The notes below the pieces were generated by a model that did no database searches, was not told the DNA's origin, and saw only the letters and a program-made list of their open reading frames with translations. From Vulcaniibacterium gelatinicum (GTDB taxonomy: Bacteria > Pseudomonadota > Gammaproteobacteria > Xanthomonadales > Xanthomonadaceae): a DNA stretch of 64,000 nucleotides. The stretch covers positions 62,001-126,000 of the forward strand of contig NZ_VNKO01000005.1 of the NCBI RefSeq assembly GCF_008033445.1, read 5' to 3'. Position 1 is the stretch's first letter. Every line of letters begins with the position of its first letter. Below are positions 55,018-64,000 of the stretch, one piece after another. The position numbers and the translations under genes were made by a program.

Positions 55018-56640
55018 TCAGGCCGGCGGATACAGCGGCGGCAGCAGCGGGGCCTCGCGCCGTGGCGCCGGCTGCCAGTGCGGACCGTGGCGGAACGCCT
55101 CGCGCAGCGCCCGGCGCGCCGCGGCCGGATCGCCGCCGCCCCAGCGCGCACGCTGCAGGGCCTGCACCGCGGCGCGTTGCGCGGGATCGGCCAGACGCGC
55201 CTGCAGCGCGTCCAGGCCGGCCACGGGCGGGGCGGCGAGCGCGCACAGCGCGGCCTCGATCGCGCCGAGGTCGCCCGCTTCGAGCGCGTGCCGAAGCGCG
55301 GCCGGGGAAGGCGTCGGCATGGTCGTGGACAGCACCGCCTCGTCGCCGCGTGCGGGCGCAGGCGTGCGTTCGCGCAGCGCCCACAGCAGGGTCACGAACC
55401 ACAGCACGGCGAAGCCGGCCGCAATCAGCGCCCACGGCAGTTCCGGCACGGGCGGCACCGCGTCGGCCCTCCCTCCCCCGCTCACGGGGGAGGGTTGGGG
55501 TGGGGGCACGCCGGCGCCCGGGAGCACCTGCAGTTCGAGCGTGGGCAACCCCGCGGTCTCGGCGCGGTCGGCGCGCACGTTCCACCAGCCGATGCGCGGG
55601 CCCTCGATGCGCAGCGTGCCGGCGCGCGCGGGCACGATCGCGAAACGCCGGGTCAGCGTCGCCTGCGGCCGGCCGTCCACGAAGCGCATGTCGGCCTGCA
55701 CCGGTTCGGCCAGCACCTGCGCATCGCCCGCCCGCACCTGCAACTCCGGCAGCTGCGCCGCGGTGGCGCCGTCGGCCACGGCCTCCACCACCACCGTCGC
55801 CGCCTCGCCCGCACGCGCGCGTTGCGGCAGCGTGCTCCAGCGCAGGCGCAGGGCGTGCAGCGGCAGCCAGGGCAGCGGCGCATCGGCAGGGATGGGCCGC
55901 ACCTGCAGGGTGGCCGGCGCGGCGTTCGCGGCCAGCGCCCGGCGCGCGTCGCCGAACAGGTCGTCGAAGAAGCCGCCCGCGCCCTGGCCGCTGAAGCGCG
56001 CACCGGGCAGGCGCAGTTCGCCGCTGCGCTCGGGGAACAGCAGGTAGCGGCGTTCGATCACGTCGTAGCGGCGGCCGCCGAGCTCGCGCGAGTACTGCAG
56101 GTCCTGGCCGACGCGCTGCAGGGTCGCGCCCTCGGGCGCGGGCTGCTCGAGCTGGCCCGACAGCAGCGGCACCGCCGCATGCAGGCGCACCGCCACGCCC
56201 ACCGCCTGCTGCACGTAGGGAGCGAGGTCGTCCACCTCGGTCTCGACGAACACGGTGTCGCCCGCGCGGCCCGCCGGCGCGGTGTCCGGAAGCACCGTGA
56301 GGGCCAGGGGTTCGGTGGTGACCGTGCCCACCCGCAGCGGCGGGATCCCGAGCACGCCCTCGCGCCGCGGCCGCAGCGCCACGCCGAACAGCACGCGCAC
56401 GCGGGTGACGCCGTTGACGATCTCGACGCTGCGCCGGGTGCTCTGCGCGCCGACTTCGAAATCGCGCAGCAGCGGCGCGAAGTCGGGGCGCGCCGTGGGC
56501 TGGTCGGTCTCGACGTTGAGCGTGGCGGTTTCGCCAAAGGCGATGCGCTCGCGGTCCAGCCAGGCGCGGGTCTGGGCCTGGGCGACGAACGCCGCGCACA
56601 GGCCGAGGACGAGCAGCAGGCGGAGCACGGCGCGGGTCAT
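55018..56640 (-). CDS. batD: BatD-type protein (oxygen tolerance family)
   Basis: A 540-residue protein: signal peptide (about 1-22, FVAQAQ), three Ig-like beta domains typical of BatD (AWLDRERIAFGETATLNVETD, RYLLFPERSGELRLPG), a linker, one membrane helix (about 410-432, WALIAAGFAVLWFVTLLWAL) and a cytoplasmic helical tail. It is last in the Bat operon, overlapping the upstream gene by 4 bases. A dispersed hairpin repeat lies in frame in the linker (PPPQPSPVSGGG). Confidence 0.9.
   Translation of the reverse strand: MTRAVLRLLLVLGLCAAFVAQAQTRAWLDRERIAFGETATLNVETDQPTARPDFAPLLRDFEVGAQSTRRSVEIVNGVTRVRVLFGVALRPRREGVLGIPPLRVGTVTTEPLALTVLPDTAPAGRAGDTVFVETEVDDLAPYVQQAVGVAVRLHAAVPLLSGQLEQPAPEGATLQRVGQDLQYSRELGGRRYDVIERRYLLFPERSGELRLPGARFSGQGAGGFFDDLFGDARRALAANAAPATLQVRPIPADAPLPWLPLHALRLRWSTLPQRARAGEAATVVVEAVADGATAAQLPELQVRAGDAQVLAEPVQADMRFVDGRPQATLTRRFAIVPARAGTLRIEGPRIGWWNVRADRAETAGLPTLELQVLPGAGVPPPQPSPVSGGGRADAVPPVPELPWALIAAGFAVLWFVTLLWALRERTPAPARGDEAVLSTTMPTPSPAALRHALEAGDLGAIEAALCALAAPPVAGLDALQARLADPAQRAAVQALQRARWGGGDPAAARRALREAFRHGPHWQPAPRREAPLLPPLYPPA
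55471..55494. repeat. in-frame hairpin repeat inside batD
   Basis: Perfect 10-base-pair palindrome CCCTCCCCCG-CTCA-CGGGGGAGGG, flanked by GGTTGGGGTGGGGG. It is of the dispersed type that encodes PPPQPSPxSGGG and normally sits between genes; here it codes the linker just before the membrane helix of BatD. Confidence 0.7.
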
Positions 56641-58397
56641 TCGCCCTCCAGCCGGCGGCGTTCGTATTCGAGCCGGAAGCGCGCGCGCAACAGCGCACCC
56701 GGATCCTCCGGGATGCGCCGCAGCCAGGCCTCGTTGGCCAGGCGCCGTTCGCGTTCGGCCGGCGTCTCGGCTCGGCCCGGGGCCGCGCCCGCGCGCGGCA
56801 GCGGCTTCGCGCCGGCCTGCAGCGCGCGTTGCATGCGCGCGCGCTGGGCGGCGTCGGCGGCACGCTGGGCCTGGGTGTCGGCGGGTTGCGGCGGCGGTGT
56901 CGGGGCGGTGTCGGCACGGCGCGGCGCGCCGGCCTCGCGCGGCGCAGGCTGATGCGGCTGGGCACCGGCCTGCGCGTCCGCATCGCGCCCTGCCCGTGGC
57001 TGGCCGGAGGCGCCATCCTTCCCCTGCTCGCCCTGCTCGCCCTGCTTGGCCTGCTGGCGTTGTTGTTGCCGACCGTCGCGTTGCGCTTGGTCCTGCGCCG
57101 CGGCTGCGCGCCGGCGCAATGCGGCTTCCAGTGCACGCTTGTTCGCCAATGCGTCGGCCATGCCGGGCGCGCGCCGCAGCGCCGCGTCGTAGGCGGCGAT
57201 GGCGTCCTCGTAACGGCCCTGCCTGGCCAGCGCGTTGCCGCGGTTGTAGTGCGCATCGGCGGTCTCGAGCCCCCGCCAGAGCTCGGCTGCGCGCGCGTAG
57301 TCGCCGGCGCGGTAGGCGGCGATGCCTTCCCGCAGGCGCGCATGCGCCACCTGGTCGGCACGCCGCCACAGCGTGCCCTCGGCCGCCTGCAACACCCCGG
57401 CCGGCCACAGCAGGCAGGCCAGCAGCAGCACCGGCGCGGCGCCGCGCCGGAACGCGAACAGGGCCAGCAGCATCAGCGGCGGCAGCAGCCAGTAGCCCTG
57501 GTCCTGCCAGGCGCGCGCGCCACGGTCGCCGGCGGCCGTCTCCCCCGCACGCGGCGCGAGCACGCCGAGCGCGCGCAGGTCGCCGTCGTCGGCGCGCAGC
57601 ACCGCATGGCGGCCGCCGCCCGCCGCGGCCAGGGCGCGCAGCGAGGCGTCGTCCAGCGCCGCGCGCCGGACCGCACCGTCCCGGTCCCGGTACAGGCTGC
57701 CCGCCGCAGTCCCCAGGCCCAGGGCGTGGACGCGGTAGCCCGCCCGCGCCGCTTCGGCCGCGGCGGCATGGGCGCGGGCATCGGCGGCATCGGTCAGCAC
57801 CAGGATGTCGCCGCGCATGTGCCCGCCCTGCGCCAGCAACCGTGCCGACCAGGCGATCGCGCGGTCCACGCGCCGCCCGTCCACCGGCATCACGTCCGGC
57901 GCCAGCGCGTCGAGGAACAGCGCCACGTTGCGCACGTCCTCGGTCAGCGGCGCCACGGTGAAGGCATCGTCGGCGAAGGCGACCAGGGCCACCTCGCCGT
58001 CCCGGCGCGTCTGCAGCAGCCGCGCGAGCTTGGCCCGCGCCTGCAGCAGGCGCGAGGGCGGCAGGTCGCCGGCGAGCGTGGCGCTGGACAGGTCCAGCGC
58101 GATCACCAGCGGCGTGCGCGACTGCCACAACGGCTGTTCGACCTGGCGCCAGGACGGCCCGGCCAGGGCCAGGACCGCCAGCGCCGCGCCCAGCAGCAGC
58201 GTCGCCGGCGCCAGCCACGCACGCCGCGCCTCGCCTGCGTCGAGCAGGTGCGGCAGCAGGTGCGGATCCACGACGCCCCGCCAGACGCTGCCGCGGCGGC
58301 GTCGCGCCCGCCACCACAGGGCGAGCAGCGGCAGCGCGGCCAGCGCCCACAACCAGTGCGGGCGCAGGAACTGCGGCAGCAGCACGCCGATGCTCAT
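56637..58397 (-). CDS. BatB/BatC-like fusion: VWA domain plus TPR
   Basis: A 586-residue membrane protein: two N-terminal membrane segments (about 12-30, 62-80), a VWA domain (about 95-290) with a degenerate metal site DLSSA (D102-x-S104-x-A106 instead of DxSxS), a membrane region (about 308-350), then TPR repeats (about 360-430, YNRGNALARQGRYEDAIAAYD) and a long Gln/Ala/Pro-rich tail. In other species BatB and BatC are separate genes. It overlaps batA by 4 bases and batD by 4 bases. Confidence 0.9.
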   Translation of the reverse strand: MSIGVLLPQFLRPHWLWALAALPLLALWWRARRRRGSVWRGVVDPHLLPHLLDAGEARRAWLAPATLLLGAALAVLALAGPSWRQVEQPLWQSRTPLVIALDLSSATLAGDLPPSRLLQARAKLARLLQTRRDGEVALVAFADDAFTVAPLTEDVRNVALFLDALAPDVMPVDGRRVDRAIAWSARLLAQGGHMRGDILVLTDAADARAHAAAAEAARAGYRVHALGLGTAAGSLYRDRDGAVRRAALDDASLRALAAAGGGRHAVLRADDGDLRALGVLAPRAGETAAGDRGARAWQDQGYWLLPPLMLLALFAFRRGAAPVLLLACLLWPAGVLQAAEGTLWRRADQVAHARLREGIAAYRAGDYARAAELWRGLETADAHYNRGNALARQGRYEDAIAAYDAALRRAPGMADALANKRALEAALRRRAAAAQDQAQRDGRQQQRQQAKQGEQGEQGKDGASGQPRAGRDADAQAGAQPHQPAPREAGAPRRADTAPTPPPQPADTQAQRAADAAQRARMQRALQAGAKPLPRAGAAPGRAETPAERERRLANEAWLRRIPEDPGALLRARFRLEYERRRLEGE

Positions 58398-59401
58398 CGC
58401 CGCCTCCGTCCGGCCGCCACCGCGAACAGGCCGCAGACGATCGCCGCGCCGAGCGGCCACGGATAGCGCTCGATGCGCGGCCGCACCGTCTGCCCCGGGC
58501 GCGCGATCGGCTCCAGCCGATCGATCTCGGCGTAGATGCCGGCCAGCGAGGCGGTGTCGCGGGCACGGAAGAAGCGGCCGCCGGTGCGTTCGGCGATGCG
58601 CTGCAGCGTCGCCTCGTCGATCTCCTCGCCGCCGAACGGCAACTGGAAGCCGAACAGCGACAGTCCGCCACCTTCGCCGCCGAAGGCGATGGTGTGCACG
58701 CGCACGTCCTCGTCGGCGGCGATCGCGGCGGCCTTGTCCGGGGTCAGCAGGCCGGCGGTGTTGACGCCGTCGGTGAGCAGGATCAGCACCCGCTGCCCGG
58801 CGCGCTGCTCGCGCAGGCGCTTGACCGCCAGGCCGATCGCATCGCCGATCGCGGTCGCGCGCCCGGCCAGGCCGACCGCGGTGGCCTGCAGCTGCGCCTG
58901 CACCGTGGCGCGGTCGGCGGTCAGCGGGGTGAGCAGGTGGGCGCGTTCGCCGAACACGAGCAGGCCGACGCGGTCGCCGGCGCGGCGCTCCAGGAAATCG
59001 GCGATCACGGCCTTGGCCGCGGTCAGCCGGTCCACCACGCGCCCGCCCAGTTCCATGTCCTCCTCGCCCATGCTCCCGGACAGGTCCACCGCCAGCATCA
59101 GGTCGCGCCCCTGCTGCGGCGGCGCCAGCGGCACGCCGAGCTGCTGCGGCCGCGCCGCGGCCACGCACAGCAGCGCCCATGCCAGCCACAGCGCCGCGAG
59201 CCGCGCGCCGCCGCCGGCCGTGCGCCGGGCGGCGGCGATGCCGTGCAGGCGCGCGCCGTACGGCACCCGCAGCGCGGCCTCGGCGCTGCGCCGGGGCGGC
59301 AACCCGCGCCGCGCGAGCCAGGGCAACGGCAGCGCAGCCAGCAGCCATGGCCAGGCGAAAGCCAGCGACGACAGCCCGAGTGCGGACTGCAGCGCGTTCA
59401 T
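58394..59401 (-). CDS. batA: BatA-type VWA membrane protein
   Basis: A 335-residue protein with membrane segments near 11-30, 66-84 and at the C-terminus, and a VWA domain with an intact MIDAS: DLSGSM (D106, S108, S110), a T in LTPLT and LTDGVNTAG. It is probably a MoxR/Bat complex component facing the periplasm. ATG and stop overlap both neighbours by 4 bases. Confidence 0.93.
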   Translation of the reverse strand: MNALQSALGLSSLAFAWPWLLAALPLPWLARRGLPPRRSAEAALRVPYGARLHGIAAARRTAGGGARLAALWLAWALLCVAAARPQQLGVPLAPPQQGRDLMLAVDLSGSMGEEDMELGGRVVDRLTAAKAVIADFLERRAGDRVGLLVFGERAHLLTPLTADRATVQAQLQATAVGLAGRATAIGDAIGLAVKRLREQRAGQRVLILLTDGVNTAGLLTPDKAAAIAADEDVRVHTIAFGGEGGGLSLFGFQLPFGGEEIDEATLQRIAERTGGRFFRARDTASLAGIYAEIDRLEPIARPGQTVRPRIERYPWPLGAAIVCGLFAVAAGRRRR

Positions 59402-59847
59402 CGCGCGCCCATCCAGTCCAGATAGCGCGCGCGGGCCAGTTCGCGCAGGCGCGCCACCGCCGCGGCATCGGCCTCGCGCCGGAAGCCGCCCTCGAGCAGC
59501 AGACGCCCGGGTTCACCGGCAAAGCGCGGCGGCTCGACGCCGGCATCGAGGAAACGCAGCCAGTCCTCGCCGCGCAGGCGGTCGGCGGCGGGATCCACCC
59601 GGCGCGCGGCGCGACGCAGCAGCTCCGACATCGCCGCAATCTGCGCCGCGGGCGTCGGCGCCTGCGCCAGCGTCTCGTCGAACAGCGCCGCGACCGCGCG
59701 GCAATGGCGCCGCCGGCGCCAATACCGCCAGGCCCACGCGCCCAGCGCCAGCAGCCCCAGCGCAGCGAGCAGCCACCAGCCCGGCGCCGGCGGCCACCAG
59801 GGCGGCGCCGGCGGCTGGTGGATGTCGCGCAGCACCACACCGTCCAT
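59398..59847 (-). CDS. DUF4381 membrane protein
   Basis: A 149-residue protein. Proline-rich start (DIHQPPAPPWWPPAPGWW), one membrane helix (about 23-40), then a cytoplasmic helical domain (FLDAGVEPPRFAGEPGRLLLEG). This is the standard small partner between DUF58 and VWA genes in MoxR operons. It shares one base with the DUF58 stop region. Confidence 0.9.
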   Translation of the reverse strand: MDGVVLRDIHQPPAPPWWPPAPGWWLLAALGLLALGAWAWRYWRRRRHCRAVAALFDETLAQAPTPAAQIAAMSELLRRAARRVDPAADRLRGEDWLRFLDAGVEPPRFAGEPGRLLLEGGFRREADAAAVARLRELARARYLDWMGAR

Positions 59848-60794
59848 CACGCCGCTCCCGCCAGCCGATGCCCCCACAACGCCAGCCACTGCTCGCTCGG
59901 CGCGTCGCCCGGCAGCGTCGCCACCCGCACCCGCCGCGCGCGCAACGCCTGTTCGGCGCGCTGCACCGGCACGACGAAGGTCTCGCGCCAGCGCTGGCGC
60001 ACCGCAGCATCGCCCAGGTCGATCTCGATCCGGCCGGCGTCGGTGGCGAACGGCAGCAAGGCCGCGGGCGGCGCGGTCTCGAGCGGATCGGTCAGCAGCA
60101 ACACCGTCACCTCGCCATGCGCGGTCAACGCCGCCCAGCGCCGTTCGGGCACCGCCGCCAGGCTGGCGGCATCGGCCAGCACCAGCAGCCGCGAACCGGG
60201 ACGCAACAGACGTGCCGCATGGTCCAGGGCGACGCCCAGGCCCGCGTCCTCGGCCGGCGGCGCGGCGTACCAGCGCACCAGCGCATCGAGCACGCGCAGC
60301 GCCCCGCGCGGGCCGGCGCCCGGCGGCACCGGCGCCTCGCGCAGGCTGCCGCGCAGGGCCGCGACGCGGTCGCCGTCGCGCACCGCCGCCCACGCCGCCA
60401 CCGCCCCGGCGCGCGCGGCTTGCACCGATTTGAACCGCACCCGCGTGCCCACGTACAGCGCCGCGCTGGTGTCGGCCACCAGCAGCGTCAACCGCTCGCG
60501 CTCGGCCTGGAACAGCTTGGTGTGCGCGCGGCCGGTGCGTGCGGTCAGGCGCCAGTCGATGTGGCGCACGTCGTCGCCGGGCACGTACTCGCGCGACTCG
60601 GCGTACTCCATCCCGCGCCCGCGCACTGGCGAGGGCGCCTGCCCCGCCGGCCCGTAGCGCCCGCGCCGCGCCCCGCGCCGCCCCTGCGCCGCACTGCGCA
60701 GCGCCAGCAACTCGGCCAGCGTCGGCCGCACGCCGTCGCCTTCGGCCGGCGCCTGGCGTTTGGTCGGGACGGGCGGGGAAATTTTTTTCGCCAC
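59847..60794 (-). CDS. DUF58 protein of the MoxR/Bat operon
   Basis: Up to 315 residues. The DUF58 core has GMEYAESREYVPGDDVRHIDWRLTARTG near residue 62 and a VWA-like region with degenerate metal site (LLVADTSAAL). The start is doubtful: GTG at 60794 lies inside the dispersed repeat that precedes the gene and lacks a Shine-Dalgarno, while GTG at 60731 (294 residues, MRPTLAELLALR) has GAAGG 7 bases upstream. Downstream of moxR, from which the repeat separates it. Confidence 0.88.
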   Translation of the reverse strand: MAKKISPPVPTKRQAPAEGDGVRPTLAELLALRSAAQGRRGARRGRYGPAGQAPSPVRGRGMEYAESREYVPGDDVRHIDWRLTARTGRAHTKLFQAERERLTLLVADTSAALYVGTRVRFKSVQAARAGAVAAWAAVRDGDRVAALRGSLREAPVPPGAGPRGALRVLDALVRWYAAPPAEDAGLGVALDHAARLLRPGSRLLVLADAASLAAVPERRWAALTAHGEVTVLLLTDPLETAPPAALLPFATDAGRIEIDLGDAAVRQRWRETFVVPVQRAEQALRARRVRVATLPGDAPSEQWLALWGHRLAGAA

Positions 60795-61008
60795 GGATCT
60801 ACACGGATGGACACGGATCGGGAGCGGTCGGCGACGCAGCGGTGGAAGTCTGTCGCAGCATCGGCGGCGCGTCGCACGGGCGCATCATCGTTCCTGCGAA
60901 GACGCGGGCCCGGAAATGCCAACCGTGGAACAGGCATCTGCCCGGATCCTGTCCGAGGGGACGATGTTTCCTCGCACGGTTCGTATCCATCCGTGTCAAT
61001 CCGTGGCC
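60790..61008. repeat. complex intergenic inverted-repeat element, second copy
   Basis: Arms GCCACGGATCTACACGGATG (60790 on) and the inverse near 60982-61008 (ATCCATCCGTGTCAATCCGTGG) enclose a degenerate FRRKPE-type centre. Same architecture as 22679-22971 but shorter and more diverged. It splits moxR from the rest of the Bat operon, and the GTG at 60792-60794 is within its left arm. Confidence 0.75.
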
Positions 61009-61021
61009 GATGCCTGCGCAG

Positions 61022-62014
<993 letters not shown>

Positions 62015-62081
62015 CCGGGGGCTCCGGCAACCACTGTCGGGGGACGAGTTTGACCCATTCCCCCGGGTGGAGTTCAACCCG

Positions 62082-62113
62082 AAAACGGCGACGGGGGCCC
62101 AAGGCCCCCGTCG
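62082..62113 (-). terminator. pilQ terminator
   Basis: Perfect 11-base-pair stem CGACGGGGGCC/GGCCCCCGTCG with a 3-base loop (62089-62113), followed on the minus strand by CCGTTTTC. It lies 28 bases past the pilQ stop and isolates pilQ from moxR. Confidence 0.75.
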
Positions 62114-62140
62114 GGTGCGACACACTGCCGGTTGCCGGCC

Positions 62141-64000
62141 TCAGTCGCGCTGGGCCACGCGCATGACCTTGGGCGTGATGAAGATGAGCAACTCGGCCTT
62201 CTCCTTGCTCCGCCCCTTCTTCTTGAACAGGTTGCCGAGGATCGGCAGGTCTCCCAGGAACGGCACCTTGGTCACGTCGCTGCGGTCGCGGAATTCGTAC
62301 ACGCCGCCGATCACCACCGTCTGCCCGTCCTGGATCAGAACCGCGGTGTTCACCTCGCGCTTGTTGATCTGCGGCACGTCGCCGATCGACGTATTGACGA
62401 AACCCTGGATCTCGTCCTTCTTCACCGCCATGTTCAGGAACACCCGGCCGTCGTGGGTGATCGTGGGGGTCACCTTGAGTTCAAGCAGCACATCCTTGAA
62501 CTGCACGTTGGGAATCGGGATCGCGGTACCGCCCTGCTGCGGGGCGATGGTCACGTAACCCACTTCCTGGCCTTGACGGATGACCGCTTCCTTCTGGTTG
62601 CTGGTGACGATGCGCGGATTCGAGATCACTTCGCCGCGACCCTCTTCCTGCAGGGCGGACAGCTCGATGTCGAGCAGGTAGCCCGCGTTCAGGATGGACA
62701 GCGCGAGCGATCCGGCCGCATTCACCACGGGCAGGTTCACGTTCAGCCCACGGGTGATCGTCGAGTTCTGCAGGATGGGAGGGGGCAGGGTCGGATCGGT
62801 CTGGCGCGCGATCAGCCACTCGCGGATCAGGTTGGCATTCGCGATATCGGTGTCGGCGTCCGAATTGCGGTTCTCGGTGTTGGCATCGAGATTGCCGCTG
62901 TAATAGGTGTTGTCCTTGTTGCCGCTGATGCCGAACTTGGCGCCCAGCTCACGTGCGAACGATTCGCTCGCGATCACGATCCGCGCCTCGATCAGCACCT
63001 GGTCCACCGGCTTGTCGAGCAGCGACACCAGGCGCTTGATCTCGGCCACGCGCGAGGGGATGTCAATGACCAGCATCGTGTTGGTGCGGCGGTCGAAGCT
63101 GATGCTGCCGCGCGGCGAGAGGAATCCGCGACTCTGGGCCACGACCCCGCCCGCGCCGCCGCCGCCCTGCCCGGTCTTGCTTTCGTCGGTGAGCAGCTTG
63201 GCGATCTCCTCGGCATTGCCGTAGCTGACCGGGATGTATTCGGTGACCATCTCCGCACGGTTCTCGATCGCGATCCGCGCGTCCTCCTTGCTCTGCTCGT
63301 ACCGGGCCAGCTCCTCCTGCGGAGCCACCCACACCACGTTGCCGTCGCGACGCTTGTCCAGGCCCTTGGCGCGCAGGATGATGTCCAGCGCCTGGTCCCA
63401 GGGCACGTTGACCAGGCGCAGGGTGACGTTGCCGCTGACCGTGTCGGAGGCGACGATGTTGAGCCCGGACTCCTCCGCGATCAGCTGCAGCACCGTGCGC
63501 ACCGGCACGTCCTGGAAGTTGAAGGTGACGGGGCGGCCGCTGTAGGCGCGCACTGCCTCGGCGCCGCCGGCCTGGCCCATCACCGCGATGGAAGCGCCCA
63601 CCGCCTTGGCCGGTGTCGTGGCGCGCGGCACGATCTCGACCACGTACTCGTTGCCGGTCTGGTAGGCGAGCGACTCGAAGGCGCCCTTCGTGCTCAGCAC
63701 CAGGCGGGTGCCGCCGCTGCCGACCATGGGGTCGATGCGCTGCACCGGCGTCGCAAAGTCGGTGACGTTGAGCGCCTTCTGCAGCGAAGCCGGAAGCTTG
63801 ACGGCACCGAGATCCACGATCACGCGCGAGCCCTCGGTACGCAGGTCGGGCGCCGCGCCAGTACCGCTGAAGCGCAGGCTCAGCCGGCCCGCCCCGCCAT
63901 CGCCCCGTTTGAAGTCCACGTTGGAGACGGTGATCGCGCCGGGCACTTCCTTCGCCGGATCGGCCGGAGTCGCGACCGTGCCGGCCTGGGCGATGAACCC
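62141..64000 (-). CDS. pilQ: type IV pilus secretin PilQ, 5' end outside window
   Basis: About 620 C-terminal residues; the frame runs past the right edge, so the signal peptide and first AMIN domain are missing. Visible in order: end of an AMIN domain (ITVSNVDFKRGDGGAG), a secretin/TonB short N-terminal domain (VTFNFQDVPVRTVLQLIAEESGLNIVAS), N1-type secretin domain with AEEIAKLLTDESK, and the outer-membrane secretin core (VLIEARIVIA, ISNPRIVTSNQKEAVIRQGQ, VPFLGDLPILGNLFKKK). It forms the outer-membrane pore for pilus extrusion. Upstream pilM-P are expected beyond the edge. Confidence 0.96.
   Translation of the reverse strand, partial: GFIAQAGTVATPADPAKEVPGAITVSNVDFKRGDGGAGRLSLRFSGTGAAPDLRTEGSRVIVDLGAVKLPASLQKALNVTDFATPVQRIDPMVGSGGTRLVLSTKGAFESLAYQTGNEYVVEIVPRATTPAKAVGASIAVMGQAGGAEAVRAYSGRPVTFNFQDVPVRTVLQLIAEESGLNIVASDTVSGNVTLRLVNVPWDQALDIILRAKGLDKRRDGNVVWVAPQEELARYEQSKEDARIAIENRAEMVTEYIPVSYGNAEEIAKLLTDESKTGQGGGGAGGVVAQSRGFLSPRGSISFDRRTNTMLVIDIPSRVAEIKRLVSLLDKPVDQVLIEARIVIASESFARELGAKFGISGNKDNTYYSGNLDANTENRNSDADTDIANANLIREWLIARQTDPTLPPPILQNSTITRGLNVNLPVVNAAGSLALSILNAGYLLDIELSALQEEGRGEVISNPRIVTSNQKEAVIRQGQEVGYVTIAPQQGGTAIPIPNVQFKDVLLELKVTPTITHDGRVFLNMAVKKDEIQGFVNTSIGDVPQINKREVNTAVLIQDGQTVVIGGVYEFRDRSDVTKVPFLGDLPILGNLFKKKGRSKEKAELLIFITPKVMRVAQRD

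Overview
The window is about 70 percent G+C, densely coded, and reads as chromosomal backbone of a gammaproteobacterium of the Xanthomonadaceae (Lysobacter/Luteimonas/Pseudoxanthomonas-like). This rests on the ColR/ColS-like pair, the lysine/alanine-rich H1-like protein, the GDSL autotransporter, a class I aldolase next to pyk-pgk-gap, the pilQ secretin, and dispersed repeats of the ACGGATG and FRRKPE-coding types. That placement is inference from gene content. No rRNA, CRISPR array, prophage, transposase or replication origin was seen. One tRNA is present, tRNA-Gly(CCC).

Layout. 1-4.1 kb (minus): a PAS-GAF-PAS sensor cut by the left edge, an M48 protease and LemA. 4.1-5.6 kb: a class C beta-lactamase-type serine hydrolase. 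5.7-6.9 kb: an H1-like DNA-binding protein and a 780-base non-coding stretch with a candidate small RNA. 6.9-8.5 kb: gcvT-gcvH. 9.2-13.6 kb: ilvE, colS-colR, a candidate leader/small RNA, rimK and tRNA-Gly. 13.6-17.6 kb: GDSL autotransporter, then thiS, thiG and trmB. 17.7-25.3 kb: SLC13 transporter, Rieske protein, FAH-family enzyme, M28 peptidase, a complex inverted-repeat element, TrmH-family methyltransferase and AGCS symporter. 25.4-31.1 kb: an RND pump, a macro-domain protein and a DUF6498 membrane protein. 31.2-39 kb: central carbon block fba-pyk-pgk-gap with a diguanylate cyclase and a shortened DUF3999 protein inserted. 39-40.4 kb: S1/P1 nuclease and a phosphatase-like protein. 40.5-46.5 kb: a divergent sulfur/efflux module. 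46.5-51.6 kb: DUF3999, DUF2339 and a persulfide-dioxygenase-like metallo-hydrolase. 51.6-55 kb: tkt and a dicarboxylate symporter. 55-62 kb: the Bat operon (MoxR, DUF58, DUF4381, BatA, BatB/C, BatD). 62.1 kb to the right edge: pilQ, cut at its 5' side.

The most notable unit is the 40.5-46.5 kb divergon. A small ArsR-family regulator carries two cysteines (C38, C104) 66 residues apart, the spacing of the persulfide-sensing pair in SqrR/BigR. It sits behind a rhodanese. Divergent from them are a DUF2892 membrane protein, an RND adaptor and permease, and an OsmC-type thiol peroxidase. Overlapping back-to-back promoters share an AT-rich inverted repeat, and a perfect 14-base FNR/CRP-type palindrome lies beside them. 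An ETHE1-like metallo-hydrolase follows about 4 kb away. I infer a reactive-sulfur response module that includes an efflux pump.

Other threads are two candidate non-coding RNAs with promoter and terminator, several start codons placed 6-8 bases after a -10-like hexamer with no Shine-Dalgarno sequence (candidate leaderless mRNAs), dispersed repeats that supply start or stop codons or sit in frame inside genes, and an internally deleted DUF3999 paralogue.
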